A stretch of 64,000 nt of DNA from Clostridium_H sp036677665 (GCA_036677665.1 JAVBVX010000035.1:1-64000), one strand, 5' to 3'; positions 45,495-55,106 are shown, counted from the first letter of the stretch. Program-made: numbers and translations. The notes: generated from the sequence alone by a model not told the origin.

Positions 45495-46748
45495 ATGGCA
45501 AAAATGCAGTTATCTGACAGCGTAAAAAAAATACCGCTGAAAGCTTCACATAAAAGATTGTTTTACTATTTTTATCAGCAAATACATCATAAAAACTATA
45601 TGTCATGGTTTTTTATGCACGACCTTTCAGGTATAAAGCAGCATATTCTATCAAGAATTCATAAATGCTCAATACCCAGAGCAATGCTGATTGACCCTAC
45701 ATATGAATGCAACCTTAACTGCATAGGATGCTATGCCTCAGGATACGGCAAGGATGAAGGTTTGTCTTTTGAAGAGCTTGACGACATAATATCTCAGGCT
45801 GAAAAACTTGGCATACACTTTTTTCTGTATACGGGCGGAGAGCCTCTTATGAGAAAATACGACTTGGTAAAAATAGCAAAAAAGCATAAGTTTTCTATAT
45901 TTCACGCTTTTACAAACGGAACTCTGATTGACGAGGCGTACGCCGACGAAGTTGCAAAAATTGAAAATCTTACATTCGGGTTCGGAGTTGAGGGGTTTAG
46001 GGAAGAGACTGATTTCAGGCGCGGAGAAGGTACATATGACAAAATTATGGAAGCAATGGACCTTCTTAAAGAGAGGGGAGTTTCTTTTGCATTTGCTTCG
46101 TGTTTTCATCCAAAGAACTACGAGGTTGTAACAAGTGATGAATTTATAGATTTGATGATTGAAAAAGGATGCTGGGCAGGATGGTATTTTACTTATCTTC
46201 CGGTAGGGCAGGATGCTTCTCTTGAGTTGGTATGCGAACCGGAACAAAGAGCATACGTATCAAATAAAGTAAGAATGATAAGAGAAGCAAAAAAAATCAA
46301 CGTCATAGATTTTTGGAATGACGGATATATGGTTGGGGGCTGCATTGCAGGAGGCAGGCAATACATACACATAAATTCAAGGGGAGATGTGGAACCTTGC
46401 GCGTTCTGCCATTACTCGGATGCGAATATAAGAAACATGAGTTTACTTGATGCATTAAGATCACCGTTTCTGAAAAAATTCCGCTCATGTCAGCCGTTTA
46501 ACGACAATCCTTTTATGGCTTGCCCGGTGCTTGATAATCCCGAAAAACTTGTTGATATTGTCAATAAAACAAAAGCGCGCTCAACCGAAATGTGCGCCGA
46601 GGAAAATGTGGAAGATTTGGCAAATAAAACAAAACCTATTTCACAGAAATGGCAGCATAAAGCGGATGAACTTTATGAAACTCTTTCTATGAAAGATAAA
46701 AAAATGTCAAAACAAAAACAAAACTATTATTCTAAATTCAAAAAATAA
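45495..46748 (+). CDS. Radical SAM enzyme with SPASM-like C-terminus
   Basis: The 417-aa enzyme has CNLNCIGC (Cys72, Cys76, Cys79; CxxxCxxC), FLYTGGEPLM near 115 (GGE motif) and a C-terminal cysteine-rich part: GGCIAGG, EPCAFCHYSD, CQPFNDNPFMACP, fitting extra iron-sulfur clusters of SPASM or twitch type. Such enzymes modify peptides or proteins. No small precursor peptide gene is seen nearby, so the lipoprotein or PH-like protein may be the target. It is followed after 14 nt by an ABC exporter. The substrate is unknown. Confidence 0.85.
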   Translation: MAKMQLSDSVKKIPLKASHKRLFYYFYQQIHHKNYMSWFFMHDLSGIKQHILSRIHKCSIPRAMLIDPTYECNLNCIGCYASGYGKDEGLSFEELDDIISQAEKLGIHFFLYTGGEPLMRKYDLVKIAKKHKFSIFHAFTNGTLIDEAYADEVAKIENLTFGFGVEGFREETDFRRGEGTYDKIMEAMDLLKERGVSFAFASCFHPKNYEVVTSDEFIDLMIEKGCWAGWYFTYLPVGQDASLELVCEPEQRAYVSNKVRMIREAKKINVIDFWNDGYMVGGCIAGGRQYIHINSRGDVEPCAFCHYSDANIRNMSLLDALRSPFLKKFRSCQPFNDNPFMACPVLDNPEKLVDIVNKTKARSTEMCAEENVEDLANKTKPISQKWQHKADELYETLSMKDKKMSKQKQNYYSKFKK

Positions 46749-46762
46749 ACTGAAGGTAAATT

Positions 46763-47458
46763 ATGATTAAAATTCAGAGTTTATCAAAAAGTTTTAATAA
46801 GCAACAGGTATTGCATGACGTTTCTTTTGAAATAAAAAAAGGCGAAATTATAGGTGTTGCAGGACCAAACGGAGCAGGCAAAACAAGCCTGCTCAATATT
46901 CTTGCGCTGATAGCAGATTATGATTGCGGGGAATATTTAATAGAAGGAAATAATACTAAAGAAAACCTCAATTACTACCGATCTGTTATTGGTTATGTGC
47001 CGCAGGATATTGCGCTGTTTGAAGAGTTAAGCGTTGCCGACAATCTTATTTGCTGGTCTAAATATAATTTTAAAAAAGCAAAAAAATTAATGAATTCAAT
47101 ATCTTTGGAATTGGATCTTACAGAAATATTAAACAAAAAAGTAAAAAAATTATCTGGAGGCATGAAGAGGAGGCTGAATGTTGCCGTAGCTTTAATAAAC
47201 TCACCACAAATACTTATAATGGACGAGCCTATGGTAGGAATAGACGATAAGCATTGCAAGTTAATTTTTTCAAATCTGAAAACATTGTCAAAACAAGGCG
47301 TAACACAAATAATCTCAAGTCATTCCTTAGAGCAATTAATAGAAATATCCGATAAAATATTATATCTGAACAATGGAAAGATAGAATTATTCGGAGAAGC
47401 CTTTTCATATTTGAATCTTTTACAAAAAAATCATATAAATTCGGATGATAATACATGA
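46763..47458 (+). CDS. ABC transporter ATP-binding protein
   Basis: The 231-aa ATPase has Walker A GPNGAGKTSLLN near residue 35, Q-loop GYVPQDIALFEELSV, signature LSGGMKRRLNVA near 130, Walker B ILIMDEPMVG near 150 and the switch His in SSHSLEQL. It is of the CcmA/ABC-2 exporter type. The ATGA overlap couples it to the first permease. Confidence 0.95.
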   Translation: MIKIQSLSKSFNKQQVLHDVSFEIKKGEIIGVAGPNGAGKTSLLNILALIADYDCGEYLIEGNNTKENLNYYRSVIGYVPQDIALFEELSVADNLICWSKYNFKKAKKLMNSISLELDLTEILNKKVKKLSGGMKRRLNVAVALINSPQILIMDEPMVGIDDKHCKLIFSNLKTLSKQGVTQIISSHSLEQLIEISDKILYLNNGKIELFGEAFSYLNLLQKNHINSDDNT

Positions 47459-48681
47459 AATACATATTGTTTGACTTAAAGCGAATATTTGAAAAAAAAT
47501 CGCTAATTATTGTATGCGTCATTTCTCCTGTAATAGTAATGCTGTTATTTGGCAGCATTGTGGCGCCGCTTTTATTTACGGTAAAAATAACAAAGTTTAA
47601 TGTAGCAATTGTAAATGATGATAAAAGCAAAGAAGTTAATGCATTTATTGATCAACTGGTAAATTCAAAAGCGCTTAAAGATTTGGTGGTATCATATCCT
47701 GCTCAATCAGTAGAGGACGGATATGAAATGCTTGAAAAAAATGAAGTTCTTGTGCTTATTCATATACCAAAAGGATTAATGTCTTCAATTAAAACAAATA
47801 AAAAAACAAATATTGAACTATACAGTATTAAAGGTCATTATCTGGAGAGTGAACTGATAAAAATGACTTTGGATAGCTCGTTAAGCACTGTTGCAAAAGG
47901 TCAGAATTTGTTGGAATATTCTACAAAATTTATATCGGCTAAAAACGTATCGGATGAAAAATTAAAACTATTTACCGATGAAATTACTGATAATGCAATT
48001 CGAGAGTTTATGAACAGAAGGGAAGTTTTGTCTCAGGCAGGAACATTGTCGCCAATAGGAGCATATATTCCGATTGAATATTACACAGGAATAATATTTA
48101 CTTTTTTTGCTGCTTTGGCTATGCTCCCTATCAGCGCTATGACTTCTGAGGACATGCGGAAAAATGTACTGAAAAGAGGTTTTCTTTATGACAAAAGATA
48201 TTTGGGTTACTATTTCGGAAGACTTATATCTGGAGCTGCATTAATTTGTTTGATTCTGTTGTTGGTTTATCCATCATATGTACTAAATTCCATTTTGAAT
48301 AATGCTTTAAAAGTAGAGTTTAATTCAAACGCAGCTGCGCTTTTTTTGTCTGTTCTGCTTTCGTCTTTATGCTTTAGCGCAATGGCTGTTACTATATCAA
48401 GTATTTTCAACAAAGACAACATGAGCATATGGATATTATTTTATATAATACTTATTATGGCTGTTTTAAGCGGCGCGGTAATTCCTGCTGACAACATGCC
48501 CGGATTTGCAGATAAAATAAGCGGCTGGATGCCTTTCAGGTCGGCAATGAGAAGCATGATTAACGCCTTGTTTATTTTTGACGTAAGCCAATACTTGCAG
48601 GAAATAATTAAACTTATCATTTGGAATATCGTTTTTATAGCATCGGGATTACTGTTAATCAGAAAGAGAGCTATGAAATGA
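47455..48681 (+). CDS. ABC-2 type permease, first subunit
   Basis: The 408-aa membrane protein has one N-terminal helix (about residues 20-45), a large extracytoplasmic domain (about 50-200, VAIVNDDKSKEVNAFIDQL) and five or six C-terminal helices from about 210. This is the layout of ABC-2 permeases of the YhaP/YhgE type. It overlaps the ATPase upstream (ATGA) and the second permease downstream (ATGA), so the three are made as a complex. The cargo is unknown. Confidence 0.9.
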   Translation: MKYILFDLKRIFEKKSLIIVCVISPVIVMLLFGSIVAPLLFTVKITKFNVAIVNDDKSKEVNAFIDQLVNSKALKDLVVSYPAQSVEDGYEMLEKNEVLVLIHIPKGLMSSIKTNKKTNIELYSIKGHYLESELIKMTLDSSLSTVAKGQNLLEYSTKFISAKNVSDEKLKLFTDEITDNAIREFMNRREVLSQAGTLSPIGAYIPIEYYTGIIFTFFAALAMLPISAMTSEDMRKNVLKRGFLYDKRYLGYYFGRLISGAALICLILLLVYPSYVLNSILNNALKVEFNSNAAALFLSVLLSSLCFSAMAVTISSIFNKDNMSIWILFYIILIMAVLSGAVIPADNMPGFADKISGWMPFRSAMRSMINALFIFDVSQYLQEIIKLIIWNIVFIASGLLLIRKRAMK

Positions 48682-49862
48682 AGTGGATAGCGAAACTTTT
48701 TAAGTCAAATATGAAAGGGGCGGCTTTAAGAGCGGGTAATTGGTTTTTTATAATAGCCGCTGTTGCTGTTTCATTAACTTTGTTAGTAAATAATAAAGAT
48801 TTTACTCATGTACCTAAAATTAACATAGCATTTGTAAATGAAGATACAGGTGCGATATCCGAGGAGTTTTTGCAATCAATTGAAAAATATAACGAATTTA
48901 ATACAGCAGTATTAAATAAAAATGATGCGTTTAAAGAATTAAAAAAAGGAAATATTGAGGCCGTTTTTATTATAGAAAAAAATTTTACCGATACATTATC
49001 GAAAGGAAAGTTTGACAATATTATTCAAGTTTATAATTCGCCTTCTTCAAATGCTTCTGCGACAATAAGCGAACCTGTTATAAATAATGTTTTAATGTAT
49101 TGGATAGAAGAGTATACAATTCAAAAGACAAACGAGTTTTTAAGCAGCGAAGGCAAGACCTATTCAAAAAATGACGAGATAAATCAAAGAAATCAAATTA
49201 AAGCTTTGTGGAAGAATGCATTGCCTATTGAAGTTAAAAACAATACTGTTAATACTGCGGGGGGAAACTTAGAGCCGTTGACAAATGCGATGCCCTTCAA
49301 ATGGTATTTTGCTTTGTCCGTATTTTATTTATTCATAGGATCAGTATATTTTATTGACATTAAAAAAACCGGAATAGTGCAGCGTCTTGAATTATGCGGA
49401 GCAAAATTATCGCATGTAATTTTAGGAAGCCTTATGCCTTCTGTTTTAATTGTTGTTTCTGGATTTATCTTAGTAATGGCTGTTGGTTCAATATTTGCCT
49501 ATACGGAATTTTATAAATATATTTTGCTTTTTATTGCGGCGTTGTTTTATCTTATTTCATTCGCATTTATAAGCGCAATAATTGTGCTGCTTTCAAACAA
49601 TGTGCCGTCAATATTGATACTTGCGTCAACTTTTACTTTTATAAATGCCGTTTTATCGGAACTTGTAATTGCGCTTCCTCAATGGGCTGTATTTTTAAGA
49701 AACATATCTGTTTTTCTGCCCGGCAAATGGGTTAATGTTTCAATAAATCAAATTTATGTCCAGGGAAGACTGAATGCGGGAATTTTTATATGCGCATTTG
49801 TTTATGCAGTTGCGTATTTTGTTTTGTGTTATTTTCAAGAAAGAAAAAAAGAGCACAACTAG
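48678..49862 (+). CDS. ABC-2 type permease, second subunit
   Basis: The 394-aa membrane protein has the same layout as its neighbour: an N-terminal helix (GNWFFIIAAVAVSLTLLV), an external domain (INIAFVNEDTGAISEEFLQSI, typical of the YhgE/Pip-like group) and C-terminal helices. A reading frame extends upstream to 48621, but ATG 48678 overlaps the previous stop as ATGAAATGA-type coupling, so I choose it. It forms a heterodimeric exporter with the first permease. Confidence 0.88.
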   Translation: MKWIAKLFKSNMKGAALRAGNWFFIIAAVAVSLTLLVNNKDFTHVPKINIAFVNEDTGAISEEFLQSIEKYNEFNTAVLNKNDAFKELKKGNIEAVFIIEKNFTDTLSKGKFDNIIQVYNSPSSNASATISEPVINNVLMYWIEEYTIQKTNEFLSSEGKTYSKNDEINQRNQIKALWKNALPIEVKNNTVNTAGGNLEPLTNAMPFKWYFALSVFYLFIGSVYFIDIKKTGIVQRLELCGAKLSHVILGSLMPSVLIVVSGFILVMAVGSIFAYTEFYKYILLFIAALFYLISFAFISAIIVLLSNNVPSILILASTFTFINAVLSELVIALPQWAVFLRNISVFLPGKWVNVSINQIYVQGRLNAGIFICAFVYAVAYFVLCYFQERKKEHN

Positions 49863-49865
49863 AAA

Positions 49866-50060
49866 TTTTTGAAGACAAAAAAAGTTATTAACCGAGGATA
49901 AAGATTTAACAAGAAGCTAAATAAAAAATTGGAATGATGAATATGAGTATAGTATAGAATCAGTTAAAAACATGAACAAAAAGATTGAACAAAGACAAGA
50001 ATAATTAATGAAGTAGTTTAAAAAATAATAACAGAACAGCCTGTAATTGGTTATTCTGTT
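49866..50060 (+). pseudogene. Decayed 3' end of a 133-aa lipoprotein gene (paralogue of 54695)
   Basis: The stretch AGTTATTAACCGAGGATAAA onward matches the last third of the intact gene at 54695-55096 and its terminator, but has lost bases and gained stop codons. Its 5' two thirds are missing. It shows that the cassette once ended with this lipoprotein. Confidence 0.8.
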
Positions 50061-50287
50061 TTTATTTCTATTTAATAAAAAAATACTAATTTTTCTGTTT
50101 ATTATAATATACAAATATTACTAAAATATTGAAAAATATATTTATTAGTTTTATAATATATTCATTAAATTAAATAAATGAAATGTTACACAAGCTGTAA
50201 TATATGAAGTTTTAAAAATATTATTTTATTATTATTTAATAAACAAATATTTTAAATTAACTGAGAAACAATAAAGGAGAAAAAATA

Positions 50288-51388
50288 TTGCAAAAATTAG
50301 TACGTTTATGTGCACTTATTTTAAGTTGTCTTTTAGTAGTTGTATTATTATCAGCATGTAGCGGTAAAAATGCAAGACCTTTGAAAGCAGTACAGGGGAC
50401 GAGTATTAACAAATCGTTAACTGCAACGCTTACCCTTCAGAAGATGTCCAATGATATATACTCCATCGACTTACCAAAGGGTTGGGTGATTGAAACAGTT
50501 GGACAATATACTACATTCGGATTTAGGGCGTATGATCCTTCAAAGCCTGAACGACAGATATTTTTTTATACTAAAATGGAGCCGTTTTTAAAAAGCATAG
50601 AGGCAAAGCATGAGTATGAAGGCATTGTCGATTTAGTAGGTCCTAATGAGACATACGGTTATCACCAATACGCGGATGCGCAAGTGTTGTATGATACAAC
50701 AACTGATTATTTCTTTTTCATTTTTAACGAGTACACAAGTTATGCAAATAAATACGGCATAAAACATACCTTTCCTCCATTAAATGATATACAGGTGTAC
50801 GAAAAGTTTAAAAACACAACGCCTCAAACACCAGGTTGTATGGATAATTCTATTATTCGAGCTGGGTTTACCTCCGCTAACACGATTCCTTGCGAAGGCC
50901 TTTTTGCAGCCCAGATAACAAATAAAATTACTTATGCCAGCCCTGCAACAGGCAATGACCTAGGTTTTTACTGTGCATATCAGGTAATGGGGATTACTGC
51001 GGGGGCAGATGAATTTTCTGAGTTAGAAGAAACTCTTGTGAAATCTATTTCGAGTTTTTCCTTTACTGAAGAATATATCAACAAAACAGTAAAATATGTT
51101 CAGGATGAAACTGATAGAATAGTAGCTCAAGGGAAAATAATGCAGCAAATCTCTGACTCGTATAATGCAGCATGGCATTCAAGGCAGACTACATACGACG
51201 TGATATCAGAAAAAAATAGCGATGCTAATCTCGGATACGAAAGATTATATGATACTGAAACAGGTGAAATATATCGTGCAGAAACTGGAATATATGAAGA
51301 ATTTTATAAAGATTCAAGGTTGCAGAAAATTGACGATAATGATAATGCCAAATATCTAGAAGAAATAGATTATTACATAGTAAAATAG
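50288..51388 (+). CDS. Lipoprotein of unknown family (366 aa)
   Basis: TTG start at 50288 with strong ribosome site AAAGGAG; signal peptide with lipobox LSAC (Cys24). The mature protein has IYSIDLPKGWVIETVGQYTTFGFRAYDP and a conserved-looking centre with cysteines (TPGCMDNSIIRAGFTSANTIPCEG; FYCAYQVMG), followed by a helical tail with an Asp/Tyr-rich end. I do not recognise the family. It is monocistronic, with a terminator at 51434. Confidence 0.78.
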   Translation: MQKLVRLCALILSCLLVVVLLSACSGKNARPLKAVQGTSINKSLTATLTLQKMSNDIYSIDLPKGWVIETVGQYTTFGFRAYDPSKPERQIFFYTKMEPFLKSIEAKHEYEGIVDLVGPNETYGYHQYADAQVLYDTTTDYFFFIFNEYTSYANKYGIKHTFPPLNDIQVYEKFKNTTPQTPGCMDNSIIRAGFTSANTIPCEGLFAAQITNKITYASPATGNDLGFYCAYQVMGITAGADEFSELEETLVKSISSFSFTEEYINKTVKYVQDETDRIVAQGKIMQQISDSYNAAWHSRQTTYDVISEKNSDANLGYERLYDTETGEIYRAETGIYEEFYKDSRLQKIDDNDNAKYLEEIDYYIVK

Positions 51389-51433
51389 AAAAAATTTACC
51401 GTAAGATAAAAATGCTTGAATAAATACATTTAC

Positions 51434-51470
51434 ATAAGAAACCGTCAACATTTACGGTTTCTTATTTTTT
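51434..51470 (+). terminator. Intrinsic terminator after the 366-aa lipoprotein
   Basis: A 12-bp stem ATAAGAAACCGT/ACGGTTTCTTAT with an 8-nt loop and T run lies 45 nt after the stop. Confidence 0.88.
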
Positions 51471-51570
51471 AAGATAATTAAAGATTCATATATTATACTT
51501 TCATCCTAATATCATTCATTAAAAGTTCAAAACTTTGTGTATATATCTATTAGTATATTTATTTAACTAA

Positions 51571-52520
51571 TTAAATCCATACAAATTTAAACAAAAGCAA
51601 GAAAACAGGAATTATCACCAGTAAATATATGATTGTTGAATAAATAAATGAACTCAGACACATGTCCGCATCAAGCTTATATATTTTAGACATCATTATT
51701 GCCATGTTTGATCCTGAAGAAGCAGATATGATAAATATTGTTTTTAACATTATTTCGTCTTTAATAAAAAAAATGATAACCCGGTAACTACAATAGGGAC
51801 AACTACAAACTTAACAATGGATACATCACGCGCAACAAACATATATTGTCTAATTTTTTTAAAATCAAACATCGCTCCGATCGGAACCGCTGCGGTCCAA
51901 GCAACTAAATGGACTATAGGCTTTATAAAATCGTCTATAACCATAGGGCGAGGAATTTTAAGGGCTGCAAGTATCATTCCAAAAATAGTAAAATACAAAG
52001 ACAATTGATTTAAAGATACTAATTTTTTCAAAATAGATACTTTTTCGGTTTTGCCTTCGTTTAACCTCTGATACTTTCCTGCAAGCGGAAAGCAATAACC
52101 ATAAATAAAAATATTACCAAGTACTAATATTACACCTGTATATCCGTATCCTAATTCTCCAAGCATAAAAAACGCCGACAGTGCGCCAAGAGTTCCTGCA
52201 TTAAAAAGTGACATTGTTAGCGTATAGCTGCCCTGTTGCGCATAATTAAAATCATATCGCTTTACTATTTTTTTTGAAATAAACATCGGTATAATTTGCA
52301 TTAACAGCCCTGTTACTGGAAGCCATATAAAACTCATTTCGATTTTAAGTATCCAAACAGAAAACAAACATGCCAATGGATATAATATCCATAAGTTGAT
52401 ACTAAATAAGAAATCTAAACTGTTTTTTGTTAATTTCGTATATTTAACAATAAAGTATCCAATTGATAGCGGCAAAATAACATCATAGAAAAACGGTGCA
52501 AATTTAATTATAAAATCCAA
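51571..52520 (-). pseudogene. AEC-family transporter, frameshifted in a homopolymer
   Basis: The reading frame from ATG 52520 gives 256 residues of an auxin-efflux-carrier-type permease (about eight helices; SLFNAGTLGALSAFFMLGE; LNQLSLYFTIFGMILAALKIP), then stops at 51750. Adding one T to the run of eight T (minus strand, about 51766-51773) restores the frame into IKDEIMLKTIFIISASSGSN and on through the last helices to a stop at 51571, the normal family C-terminus. So it is a single-base frameshift: a real pseudogene, slippage switching, or a sequencing error. Confidence 0.85.
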
Positions 52521-52896
52521 TTCTTATCTCCGTTGTTACGTCATTCATTTTATGATATTATCTTTGTTTTGAATTGTCAAGATTGCTTATCAGTCATTAA
52601 TTTATAACAAATTATTGACAAAAGCTGTCAAACAAGATAACGAATACATTATTTTTTAAAATATAATATAAGTGAATAAATTATTTTAATATTAAATGAA
52701 AATTTATAATATATAATAAACTTATAATAAAATCAGTTATATTAAACGTTTGCATACGATATCTTGATATGATATTATTATTTTATATAAAATGTAATAA
52801 AGCTATATTAAGGATTGAATAAGCAAAGAGAAAAAACAGAAAATACAGCGTAGTTTTTTTGCTTTTTATAAAAATTATTAAGTAAAGGAGAAATGT
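52521..52896. other. AT-rich gap without genes
   Basis: I find no reading frame with a ribosome site, no RNA gene and no terminator in these 376 nt. Scattered TATAAT-like sequence is expected by chance at this base composition. Confidence 0.5.
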
Positions 52897-52950
52897 ATGA
52901 AAAAATTTTCAATACTGATTATTGCAATTAATATCAGCAAAAAACGTTAA
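52897..52950 (+). pseudogene. Signal-peptide stub (truncated exported protein)
   Basis: After a good ribosome site (AAAGGAGAAATG) a frame reads MKKFSILIIAINISKKR and stops. It looks like the start of a lipoprotein or secreted protein whose remainder has been lost. Confidence 0.45.
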
Positions 52951-53049
52951 AATTGCAGTGCTGGATAAGATTGATTATAAAAAATAAATTACCTGAATTT
53001 AGATAAAATAAACCGCAAAGAAATAAAAAAATCATAAGGAGGAATAATA

Positions 53050-53478
53050 ATGATTATTGCAGCAATTGTATTATGGGTGGTGGGAGTTGCATTTCTATTT
53101 GTAACAATCAAAAATATCATTGTGCGCACTGTCAAGTTGCGCCGCTGCACAGCAAGCGCGACAGCAACTGTTGAAGATATTAAGGAGAAGGTAACTACAC
53201 GTGGCCGAAGTAGCGATAATATCGGAGTTACTTTTATGGAGTACATACCTACATTGCGATATGAAGTAGATGGCAAAGAGTACATTAAAAGCTATTCACC
53301 GGCATACCGAAATGACACTTACAAAATCGGTAATACAATAGAGGTTATGTACAATCCGAAGAAACCATCGGAAATCAATAAGAAAGGCTCCAGCAACAAA
53401 GCGGACATTATTTTATTTTGCTTAGGCATAGTTATTTTGATAGTCGGTATTGTGCTAATGGTTACATATGTTAATTAA
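53050..53478 (+). CDS. DUF3592 membrane protein
   Basis: The 142-aa protein has an N-terminal helix (residues 3-24), a central beta-rich DUF3592 domain (CTASATATVEDIKEKV...PTLRYEVDGKEYIKSYSP...YKIGNTIEVMYNPKKPSE) and a C-terminal helix (ADIILFCLGIVILIVGIVLMV). The family is widespread and uncharacterised. Ribosome site AAGGAGGAATAAT. Confidence 0.88.
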   Translation: MIIAAIVLWVVGVAFLFVTIKNIIVRTVKLRRCTASATATVEDIKEKVTTRGRSSDNIGVTFMEYIPTLRYEVDGKEYIKSYSPAYRNDTYKIGNTIEVMYNPKKPSEINKKGSSNKADIILFCLGIVILIVGIVLMVTYVN

Positions 53479-53712
53479 ATATTTGTTGTTAGCATTATCT
53501 TAAGTTATTAGGTAAAAAATATTAATAAAGTGGCATAATTTGATCAGTAATTATTAGGTGCGATTTGACACTATTTACATTATATGAAAAACAATATAGA
53601 ACCCATTAATAGCTTTTTATATTTATTGTTTTAACAAAGGACATTAAAGAAGTTTTAAGTATAAAATACGAGTTATCCTCTTGCAAAATAAATATAGCAT
53701 AAATAGGAATTT

Positions 53713-53733
53713 TGCTAGTCATTTGCTAGTCAA
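53713..53733 (+). repeat. 21-bp att-arm motif, copy at second internal junction
   Basis: The copy is TGCTAGTC-ATTTG-CTAGTCAA, exactly 100 nt before the tRNA-like core at 53813. The whole 100-nt interval is homologous to 43011-43111. Confidence 0.8.
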
Positions 53734-53812
53734 TGTATAAAAATAGGTGTTAATGCAAGCCTATAAAAGTGCGGTATACCGCGTAAATGCGTTGTTTTAA
53801 TGGTGTGTGGTT

Positions 53813-53861
53813 CTGATTTGTAATCAGCAAGTTGCGGGTTCGAGTCCCATCATCAGCTCCA
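53813..53861 (+). repeat. tRNA-Thr(TGT)-like 3' half (second internal att core)
   Basis: The sequence runs from the anticodon arm CTGATTTGTAATCAG through T-arm GCGGGTTCGAGTCCC to CAGCTCCA. It is well preserved but lacks any D-arm or 5' acceptor strand upstream, so it is not a working tRNA gene. The anticodon is TGT, unlike the intact CGT gene. Confidence 0.85.
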
Positions 53862-53877
53862 CTGGAATAATAAATAT

Positions 53878-54067
53878 ATGTCCAAATATTTTAATGCAAA
53901 TAATTTGCGGGTAGTGTATAAGCATAAGATTAATATATGAATTGCTTATAATTGCTATTTATGTTTTATTCTCATTTAATTTATATGTTAGAATATAAAA
54001 AAATAAAAATATAATAAATTTAATTATAATTCATCATTTTTTTTAAATAAAATAAAGGAGTTAATTT
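53878..54067 (+). repeat. Leader of the second PH-like gene, homologous to 43218-43438
   Basis: The same order as in element 2: ATGTCCAAATATTTTAATGC, GGGTAGTGTATAAGCAT, TTATATGTTAGAATATAAAA, then the gene. It has shorter spacing, with about 30 nt deleted. Confidence 0.7.
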
Positions 54068-54547
54068 ATGAACAAAAACTTTGAAAACATAAAACCTGAT
54101 TTAACTATAATGGGAGGTTTAGGAATATTTGGCAAAAAAACATTATTGCTTGGGTTTACTAAAATAGGAATCATTGTTAATTTTTATGATTCGGAAGAAG
54201 TAAAAGAGATAACGAAAAGATTGTTGCAAGAAAGCAAGGACAGAGGCGAAGGTAAGCTTGCACGTATTACAATAGGCTTTAAGGCAGGGAATGAATACAT
54301 AGAGAGAATAAGTTCAAAAACTATACAAGAAATTCTTGAATCAAACAACGAAAACTTTTTTATTCCTTTAGAAAGTATTTCAAAAATAAAATTACATAAA
54401 AGTTCTGATAATGAAAACTTGCAGGATCATTATTCTTTGTCTTTAAAAACAGATAAAGAAAAATATAAATTCACATTGCAAATAGGTGGAGACAAGGAGA
54501 AGAAAATCAAGCTATATTGTAAAGAAAACTATTCCATTAAAATCTAA
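54068..54547 (+). CDS. PH-like-fold protein, paralogue of the 43439 gene (159 aa)
   Basis: The protein has identical length and the same strand pattern as the product at 43439 (FGKKTLLLGFTKIGIIVNFYD; NFFIPLESISKIKLHKSS; ending KLYCKENYSIKI); the two differ at roughly a third of residues, mostly conservatively, so both seem to be kept by selection. Ribosome site AAAGGAG. It heads element 3, where the rest of the cassette is deleted. Confidence 0.7.
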   Translation: MNKNFENIKPDLTIMGGLGIFGKKTLLLGFTKIGIIVNFYDSEEVKEITKRLLQESKDRGEGKLARITIGFKAGNEYIERISSKTIQEILESNNENFFIPLESISKIKLHKSSDNENLQDHYSLSLKTDKEKYKFTLQIGGDKEKKIKLYCKENYSIKI

Positions 54548-54602
54548 ACAAATTATAATTAATTATTTTATATAAAATAAATTAAATTATAAGAGATTTA
54601 AG

Positions 54603-54668
54603 ATGAAAAAATTAAAAATAACAATTGCATTTATTTTAATATTTCTTTTAGCCATAAAAGTGATATAA
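54603..54668 (+). pseudogene. Stub of the 498-aa lipoprotein paralogue
   Basis: The 21-residue frame MKKLKITIAFILIFLLAIKV aligns with the first 19 residues of the lipoprotein at 43975, then joins unrelated sequence. It marks the left edge of a deletion that removed the lipoprotein body, radical SAM and ABC genes. Confidence 0.8.
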
Positions 54669-54694
54669 TATTATATAAAAAAGGAGAGATTATT

Positions 54695-55096
54695 ATGGGT
54701 AAATTTTTTAAAAATGTTGTGTTTATATGTTTATTGTTTTTAATTTTTTCAGGATGTGAATCAACGAAAGATGATTCACATTATAAACCATCCGAGTTTA
54801 AGCACAATGTTGCCATCAATAATGCTTCTGCAGCGATTGAAGCAGTGGAGCTTGATCTAATGAGATTAACAGGCAACACTCCTATAGATCAAGTAGTCAA
54901 TACGTATAAAGATGGGATTGTGAAAATGAATGAACAATTAAAAATCCTTGAAGATAAAAGAAAGTTATTAGCCGAGGATAAAGATTTAACAAGAAGCGAA
55001 ATAAAAAATTGGAATGAGTATTATGATTCCAGTATAAAATCAGTTGAAAACATGATCAAAAAGATTGAACAAAAACAAGAAGAATTAATGAAGTAG
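54695..55096 (+). CDS. Small lipoprotein with helical domain (133 aa)
   Basis: A signal peptide with lipobox FSGC (Cys21) is followed by an all-helical mature part with a charged coiled coil (MNEQLKILEDKRKLLAEDKDL; SVENMIKKIEQKQEELMK). Only a decayed 3' end of its paralogue remains in element 2 (49866). A new promoter-like TGATATAAT (extended -10) at the deletion joint lies about 35 nt upstream. Function unknown. Confidence 0.82.
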   Translation: MGKFFKNVVFICLLFLIFSGCESTKDDSHYKPSEFKHNVAINNASAAIEAVELDLMRLTGNTPIDQVVNTYKDGIVKMNEQLKILEDKRKLLAEDKDLTRSEIKNWNEYYDSSIKSVENMIKKIEQKQEELMK

Positions 55097-55106
55097 TTAA
55101 AAAATA

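Noticed and set aside
45495..49862. Classical RiPP (sactipeptide) cluster
   Set aside because: There is a suitable radical SAM enzyme and exporter, but no Cys-rich or leader-type short peptide gene with a ribosome site, so only an atypical system can be claimed.
53813..53861. tRNA-Thr(TGT) gene
   Set aside because: The 3' half is excellent but there is no D-arm or 5' acceptor strand upstream, so no cloverleaf can form.
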